64,000 nucleotides of DNA from CAZCEC01 sp964497615 (lineage in GTDB: Bacteria; Chloroflexota; Anaerolineae; Anaerolineales; UBA6663), in contig CAZCEC010000019.1 of assembly GCA_964497615.1 (NCBI GenBank), positions 1 through 64,000 on the forward strand, read 5' to 3'. Position numbers and translations under genes: made by a program. The notes beneath the pieces are model-generated. The model worked only from the letters and a program-made list of their open reading frames with translations, had not been told where the DNA came from and searched no databases. Below, one piece after another: positions 59,672 through 64,000 of the stretch (positions within the stretch are counted from its first letter, which is position 1; every line of letters begins with the position of its first letter).

Positions 59672-60726
59672 GGCCGCACCTGCCCCGCCACCGTCGCCAC
59701 GCCCCGCGCCAGGGGCTGGCTGCGCTCGATGGCGGCCTCCACCCCCACCGCCGCGATAAGCTGGACCAGCGGCCAGGTGGCGTTGTTCAGGGCGTGGGTG
59801 GCCGTGCGCCCCAGCACGCCCGGCATGTTCGGCACGCAGTAGTGGGTCACGTGCTCGGCCACGAAGGTCGGGGCGCTGTGCGCCGTGAGCCGGCTGGTCT
59901 CCACGCACCCGCCCTGGTCAATGGCCACGTCCAGGATCACCGAGCGCGGCCGCATCTCGGCCACCACCTCGCGCGGCACCACGATGGGCGTGCGCTGCCC
60001 CGGCACCAGCACTGCCCCCACCAGCACATCCGCGAACCGCGCCGTCTTGCGCACGTTGAAGGCGTGGCTCACCATCGTCACCACCTGCGGCAGTTGCAGC
60101 GCCAGCCGCCCCAGCCGGTCCAGGTCGCGGTCCAGCACATACACGCTGGCCCCCAGCCCCAGGAAGGCCCGCGCGGCGTTGGCCCCCACCTCGCCCGCGC
60201 CCAGGATCACCACTTCTGCCGGCGGCACCCCCGGCACCCCGCCCAGCAGGATGCCCTTGCCCCCCCGGTCGTTGCGGAGCAGCCCGGCGGCGATGTTGGC
60301 CGACATCCGTCCCGCGATCTGGCTCATCGTCCGCAGCACGGGCAGCGAACCGTCCCCTGCCTGCACCTGCTCGTAGGCGATGGCCGTCACCTTGTGGCGC
60401 TGTAAGGCCTCCAGGTTGTCGGGTGAGGCCGAGGCCAGGTGCCAGAAGGCCATCACCGTCTGCCCGTCCCGCAGCCAGGCCAGCTCGCCGCTGGTGGGGC
60501 GCGTCACCTTCACCACCAGGTCGGCGCGCCCATAGGCCTCCTCGCCGGAATAGACCAGCGCCGCTCCGGCCCGCGCGTAGTCCTCATCGGCGAAGCCCGC
60601 CCCCAGCCCCGCGCCCGCCTCCACGTAGCAGCGGTGCCCGTCGGCCGTCAGCAGTTCCACGCCCGCCGGGGTCAGCCCCACGCGGTGCTCGTTCGAGCGG
60701 CGCTCTTTTGGTATGCCCAAGTGCAT
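59668..60726 (-). CDS. ald: Alanine dehydrogenase
   Basis: A 352-residue enzyme of the Ald/PntAA family starting MHLGIPKERRSNEHRVGLTP. NAD site VVILGAGEVGANAARAFLGL, catalytic Lys in DLVVKVTRP and His in AFWHLASA, and C-terminal VPNMPGVLGRTATHALNNAT match alanine dehydrogenase. It converts L-alanine to pyruvate and ammonia with NAD. GGGAG precedes ATG 60726; the upstream open frame crosses a palindromic repeat and is rejected. It is first of a coupled ald/CoA-transferase pair. Confidence 0.88.
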   Translation of the reverse strand: MHLGIPKERRSNEHRVGLTPAGVELLTADGHRCYVEAGAGLGAGFADEDYARAGAALVYSGEEAYGRADLVVKVTRPTSGELAWLRDGQTVMAFWHLASASPDNLEALQRHKVTAIAYEQVQAGDGSLPVLRTMSQIAGRMSANIAAGLLRNDRGGKGILLGGVPGVPPAEVVILGAGEVGANAARAFLGLGASVYVLDRDLDRLGRLALQLPQVVTMVSHAFNVRKTARFADVLVGAVLVPGQRTPIVVPREVVAEMRPRSVILDVAIDQGGCVETSRLTAHSAPTFVAEHVTHYCVPNMPGVLGRTATHALNNATWPLVQLIAAVGVEAAIERSQPLARGVATVAGQVRP

Positions 60727-60744
60727 AGTTGCTGCTCCCTGTGT

Positions 60745-60788
60745 GGGGGTATGGGAGGGCGGGCGTATCCCTGCCCTCCCATACCCCC
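60745..60788. repeat. Perfect 16-bp inverted repeat, GGGGGTATGGG family
   Basis: Arms GGGGGTATGGGAGGGC (60745-60760) and GCCCTCCCATACCCCC (60773-60788), 12-nt loop. It shares GGGGGTATGGG with the 23-bp hairpin at 17195-17243. It lies between the DsbA-like gene and ald. Confidence 0.8.
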
Positions 60789-60803
60789 GCACTCCCACAC
60801 GGT

Positions 60804-61511
60804 TTACTGCTGTAATTGCGCGCTGATCACGCGCTGATACTCCGCCATGTCCAGCGGGTTATCCATCCGGTAGCCGTTGACGAAGACCGACGGCGTGCTG
60901 CTGACGCCCATCTGCGTGCCCAGCGCCTCGTCCGAGCGCACCCCGCCCGCGTAGCGGTTCGAGTCGAAGCAGGCGTTGAACTGGGTCATGTCCAGCCCGA
61001 TCGCCTCCGCGAACGCCTTCAGCCGGCGCTCCGCGAACGCCCCGCGCCCCTCGCCCTGCTGGTTGCCAAACACAAAGTTGTGGTAGTTCCAGAACTCCCC
61101 CTGCTCGGCCGCGCACTCGCTCGCCTCGGCCGCATCGCGCGACTCGCTCCCGCCCACGTTGCCGTCCACCACGATAAAGTGGCGGTACTCCAGCCGCGCC
61201 TGCCCGGTGTTCACGAAGGTTTCAATGAGCTGTTCTTCGGTGCTGGTCGCCAGCACCCCGCAGAACGGGCACTGGAAGTCGGAGAACACCAGGATGGTGA
61301 TCGGCGCGTCGGCCTGGCCCATGCTCTTGCCGGAGGCCAGCGGATACGCCTGGGTGGGGACGGTGACGAACTCGCCAATCGGCCGGGAGTTCTGGTAGAT
61401 CAGCCAGCCCACGACTGCCAGGGCCAGGACCACAATCACGCCGATCACTGCCAGTTGGCGCTGCCGGGCCTGGGCTTGCCGCCGCCGCCGCATCTCTTCA
61501 CGTTTGCTCAT
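60804..61511 (-). CDS. DsbA-like thioredoxin-fold thiol oxidoreductase, membrane-anchored
   Basis: A 235-residue protein. A very basic N-terminus (MSKREEMRRRRQAQARQRQL) precedes one membrane helix (about 20-40), so the rest is outside the membrane. The thioredoxin fold has CPFC in VFSDFQCPFCGV and the cis-Pro in GVSSTPSVFVNG; the helical insert has two further Cys. It resembles the BdbD/DsbA-type oxidases that form disulfides in exported proteins. No VKOR or DsbB partner is nearby. Confidence 0.9.
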   Translation of the reverse strand: MSKREEMRRRRQAQARQRQLAVIGVIVVLALAVVGWLIYQNSRPIGEFVTVPTQAYPLASGKSMGQADAPITILVFSDFQCPFCGVLATSTEEQLIETFVNTGQARLEYRHFIVVDGNVGGSESRDAAEASECAAEQGEFWNYHNFVFGNQQGEGRGAFAERRLKAFAEAIGLDMTQFNACFDSNRYAGGVRSDEALGTQMGVSSTPSVFVNGYRMDNPLDMAEYQRVISAQLQQ

Positions 61512-61616
61512 GGGTCTTCAATCGCCTCCTCTTCAATGGCTGGGAAATTATACGGACAAGAATTAGCATGTTTCCAGTGACGATTATCCCGGATTTCGCA
61601 TGATTGTACCGGACCC

Positions 61617-61668
61617 GGCCCCACTTCCCTCGATTTCCCTTAGTTCCTTCTATTTCCCGTTTTCCTAA
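61617..61668. repeat. GGGAAAT-type simple repeat
   Basis: CCCACTTCCCTCGATTTCCC then TTAGTTCCTTCTATTTCCCG; on the minus strand units GGGAAATAG and GGGAAATCGA. The same sequence type flanks the 9-bp minisatellite in the kinase gene. It is in the gap between the divergent DsbA-like and imuB genes. Confidence 0.5.
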
Positions 61669-61685
61669 ATTGCCTCTTGCTAATA

Positions 61686-61697
61686 GAACAATTGTTT
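61686..61697 (+). promoter_or_regulatory. LexA-like SOS box upstream of imuB
   Basis: GAACAATTGTTT fits the Gram-positive-type SOS box GAAC-N4-GTTC with one mismatch, and AACAATTGTT is a perfect palindrome. It ends 14 nt before the imuB ATG and so would overlap the promoter. Its position ahead of a mutagenesis cassette known to be LexA-controlled in other bacteria supports it. Confidence 0.6.
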
Positions 61698-61711
61698 TCT
61701 ACGCTAGAGGT

Positions 61712-63112
61712 ATGCCCATTGCCTGCCTCCTCGCCGACCACCTCCCCATCCAGGTGGAGCAGCAGCGCCGCCGCAGCGACCTGCCCCTGCTCATCACCCA
61801 CCCGGTGGATACCGGCCTGATCTTTGCCTGTTCCCCGGAGGCCCTGGCCGCCGGGGTGCAGCCGGGCCTCTCCGTCTATCAGGCCCGGCAGATGCTGCCC
61901 CAGGCCCTGCTGCTCCCGCCCGACGAGCATGCCTACCACGCCAGCCACGGCGCGCTGGAGGCCGCCCTGCGCGCCTATTCGCCCCTGGTGGAGACCGTCG
62001 GCCTCGGCGAATTCCTGCTGGATGCCCGTGCCCTCTCGGCCACGCACGGCGGCGACGAGGCCCTGTCCGCCGCCCTCTTGTCCGCCGCCCAATCTGCCAG
62101 CGGCCTCGCGGTGCGCGTGGGGCTGGGGGAAGGGCGCTTCGTGGCGGAGCAGGCCGCCCGCCAGGCCCCGGCCAACAGCGCCCTGGTGGTGCCTCCCGGC
62201 GGCGAGGCCCGCTTCCTGGCGCCCCTGCCCGTGGGCGTGCTGCCCAACCTGCCCCCCGAGGCCCGCCGCCGGCTCAATCTCTTCGACCTGCACACCCTGG
62301 GCGACCTGGTGGCCCTGCGCAAGCCCGCCGTCCTGCGCCAGTTTGGCGGCGAGATGGCCGGCCTCTACGAGTTGGCCCGCGGCCGCGACCCGCGCCCTCT
62401 CCACCCAGACGTGCCGCCCCTGCGCCTGGTGCGCTCCCTGCGCCTCACCAGCCCCGTCAGCGACCGGCACATCCTGCTCAACGCTGCCCAACGCGTGGCC
62501 TGGCGCCTCAGCAAGCTGCTCAACGACAAGGGCTATCACGCCGAGGCCCTCAAGCTCACCCTCTACCTGGAGGATGGCGCCGTCATCGAAACCGGCCAGG
62601 CCGCCAAGCCGCCCACCTCCGACGAGGCGCGGCTGGGCCGGCTGGCCGCCCAACTGCTGGGCCGCCTCAGCCCCCGCGCGCCGGTGGCGGTCGTGGCCCT
62701 CAGCGTCTATCCCCTCCGCCCCTGGCACCTGAGCGCCCACCAGATTGACCTGCTGCGCGCCGGGGTGCCGGAGAAGCAACTGCGCTTCGAGTCCGCCCTG
62801 CAATTGCTCTATCACCGCTTCGGCCAGGCCATCATCCGCGTGGCCGCCCTGCTGGGCCCGCCCGTGCCCCTGCCCATCGAAGTGGACCTGGACCCTGCCG
62901 GCCAGCCGCAGCGCCTCGCCTTTGGCGGGTTGGTGCGGGCCGTGGTCTCCATCCACGAGCGCTGGCGCGAAGAGAAGCAGTGGTGGGATGAGGCCCGCGC
63001 CCTGCGCCGCGACTACTACCGCATCACCCTGGCCGACGACACCTACCGCAACATCTACCAGGACCTGAACGATGAGCGCTGGTACCTCGACCGCGCCTGG
63101 CCCATACTGTGA
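61712..63112 (+). CDS. imuB: ImuB-like Y-family polymerase paralog
   Basis: A 466-residue Y-family-like protein, MPIACLLADHLPIQVEQQRR. Finger and palm segments are recognisable (VDTGLIFACSPEALAAGVQP, LPQALLLPP, VRVGLGEGRFVAEQAARQ). Two catalytic acids are lost: the first Asp of the DxD-type motif aligns with Leu, and the SxDE motif is VGLGEFLLD. This is typical of ImuB, which is a non-catalytic scaffold for translesion synthesis with DnaE2. ATG 61712 was chosen because the SOS box ends 14 nt upstream. It overlaps dnaE2 by 40 nt. No imuA was seen next to it. Confidence 0.82.
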   Translation: MPIACLLADHLPIQVEQQRRRSDLPLLITHPVDTGLIFACSPEALAAGVQPGLSVYQARQMLPQALLLPPDEHAYHASHGALEAALRAYSPLVETVGLGEFLLDARALSATHGGDEALSAALLSAAQSASGLAVRVGLGEGRFVAEQAARQAPANSALVVPPGGEARFLAPLPVGVLPNLPPEARRRLNLFDLHTLGDLVALRKPAVLRQFGGEMAGLYELARGRDPRPLHPDVPPLRLVRSLRLTSPVSDRHILLNAAQRVAWRLSKLLNDKGYHAEALKLTLYLEDGAVIETGQAAKPPTSDEARLGRLAAQLLGRLSPRAPVAVVALSVYPLRPWHLSAHQIDLLRAGVPEKQLRFESALQLLYHRFGQAIIRVAALLGPPVPLPIEVDLDPAGQPQRLAFGGLVRAVVSIHERWREEKQWWDEARALRRDYYRITLADDTYRNIYQDLNDERWYLDRAWPIL

Positions 63113-64000
63113 GCTGCACGCCCATAGCTGCTTCAGCCTGCTCGACGGCGTGCCCTTCCCCGAGGAGTTGGCCGAAGCCGCGGCGGCGCGCGGCCTGCCG
63201 GCCCTGGCTCTCACCGACCACGACGCCATCTACGGCGCTGTGCCGTTCTTCGCCCGCGCCCGCGAGGTGGGCCTCAAGCCCCTCCTCGGCGCGGAGATGA
63301 CCCTGGCCGATGGCGCCCACCTCACCTTGCTGGCCGAGGACCAGGGCGGCTACCAGAACTTGTGCCGCCTCATCACCCTGGCCCGCGCCGAGCAGCCCAA
63401 GGGGCAGGCCGCCCTGCCGTGGCCGGCCCTGGCCGCGCACACCGCCGGCCTCGTCTGCCTCACCGGCTGCCGGCGCGGGCCAGTGGCCGCGCCCTGGCTG
63501 GCCGGCCAGCCCGCCCGGGCCGCCCAGGCCCTCGACCGCCTGCTCGAAATCTTTGGCCCGCGCAGCCTGTACATCGAAGTGCAGCGCCACCTCCAGCGCG
63601 CCGATGTGCGCCTGGGCCGTGCCCTGGCCGCCCTGGCCCACGCCCGCGGCCTGCCCGTCGTCGCCACCGGCAACGTCCACTACCTCGCCCCCGAAGACGC
63701 CAGCCTGCACGACGCCCTCATCAGCGTCCGCGAGCGCGCGCCCCTGCCGCAGGCCGGCCCCCACCTGCGCCCCAACCACGAGTTCTACCTGCGCGGCTCC
63801 ACCGCCATGGCCGCCCTCTTCGCCGATTTTCCCGCGGCCCTCGCCAACACCCTGGCCGTCGCCGAGCGCTGCAACGTGGCCCTGCCCAGCGGCCTGCAAA
63901 CCCTCCCCGCCTACCCGCTCCCCGCCGGCCTCACCGCCCTGGGCTATCTGCGGCAGCTTTGCGAGGCGGAATTGCCAAGGCTTTACTCCGGGGTTCGGTC
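63073..64000 (+). CDS. dnaE2: Error-prone DNA polymerase III alpha (DnaE2/ImuC), N-terminal part
   Basis: ATG 63073 opens a frame that runs to the window edge (309 codons seen). MSAGTSTAPGPYCELHAHSC is followed by the PHP domain: ELHAHSCFSLLDG, ALALTDHDAIYGAVPFF, GAEMTL, and later VVATGNVHYLAPED. The PHP domain starts almost at the N-terminus and lacks the longer lead of replicative DnaE. This, and its overlap with imuB, indicate the SOS mutagenesis polymerase DnaE2. The catalytic palm lies outside the window. Confidence 0.88.

Noticed and set aside
1..64000. tRNA, rRNA, complete insertion sequences, phage or plasmid genes
   Set aside because: Looked for conserved T-loop/anticodon patterns, transposase motifs and phage structural genes while reading; none was convincing.

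Overview
The window is GC-rich bacterial DNA with dense, head-to-tail genes, frequent ATGA/GTGA start-stop overlaps, TTG and GTG starts and many short dispersed intergenic repeats. The gene set fits a Chloroflexota (Anaerolineae-like) genome: a LysX for AAA-type lysine synthesis, a DHOD-like protein next to NifJ, a two-gene ImuB-DnaE2 cassette, a small HhH protein and ferredoxin-linked 2-oxoacid oxidoreductases. This placement is inference from gene content; no rRNA or tRNA gene was seen.

Layout. 0-11 kb: the start of an MFS gene (cut by the edge), a repeat-filled gap, a small protein with a leaderless-type promoter, a compact type I restriction system (hsdR plus a fused hsdM-S), release factor 3, a small protein, an MFS exporter and an M28 peptidase. 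11-14.3 kb (minus strand): a four-gene cluster of membrane protein, response regulator, histidine kinase and ICMT-like methyltransferase.

14.4-40.3 kb: about 26 kb of minus-strand genes with no strand switch. In transcription order: a GntR regulator and ThDP enzyme (overlapping), a peptide/opine-type ABC transporter with an embedded universal stress protein, a DHA2-type MFS protein, a molybdenum aldehyde oxidoreductase, an FAD protein plus ferredoxin, a GYD-domain protein, a four-gene 2-oxoacid:ferredoxin oxidoreductase (KorB, KorD, KorA and a fused degenerate-beta/gamma chain), a second FAD protein plus ferredoxin, an ALDH7-type dehydrogenase, an SDR, a ThiO/DAO-family oxidase and LysX. I read this as a low-potential redox and amino-acid or carboxylate catabolic island. 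Its most unusual parts are the fused beta-prime/gamma chain, which has lost its thiamine site, and the twin FAD/ferredoxin modules with a four-cysteine motif.

40.3-50.3 kb: a divergent regulatory region with palindromic sites, then a small protein and an acyl-CoA dehydrogenase (plus). A membrane protein, the DHOD-like protein and the 1202-residue pyruvate:ferredoxin oxidoreductase follow (minus), then two ABC permeases (plus). 50.3-64 kb: two small proteins, an ABC-2 exporter pair, an rRNA methyltransferase-like gene, pyruvate phosphate dikinase, two membrane proteins, a CoA-transferase, alanine dehydrogenase and a DsbA-like thiol oxidase. The window ends with an SOS-type imuB-dnaE2 pair behind a LexA-like box, dnaE2 being cut by the edge. 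NifJ, PpdK, the CoA-transferase and Ald together suggest a metabolism centred on pyruvate, acetyl-CoA and ferredoxin.
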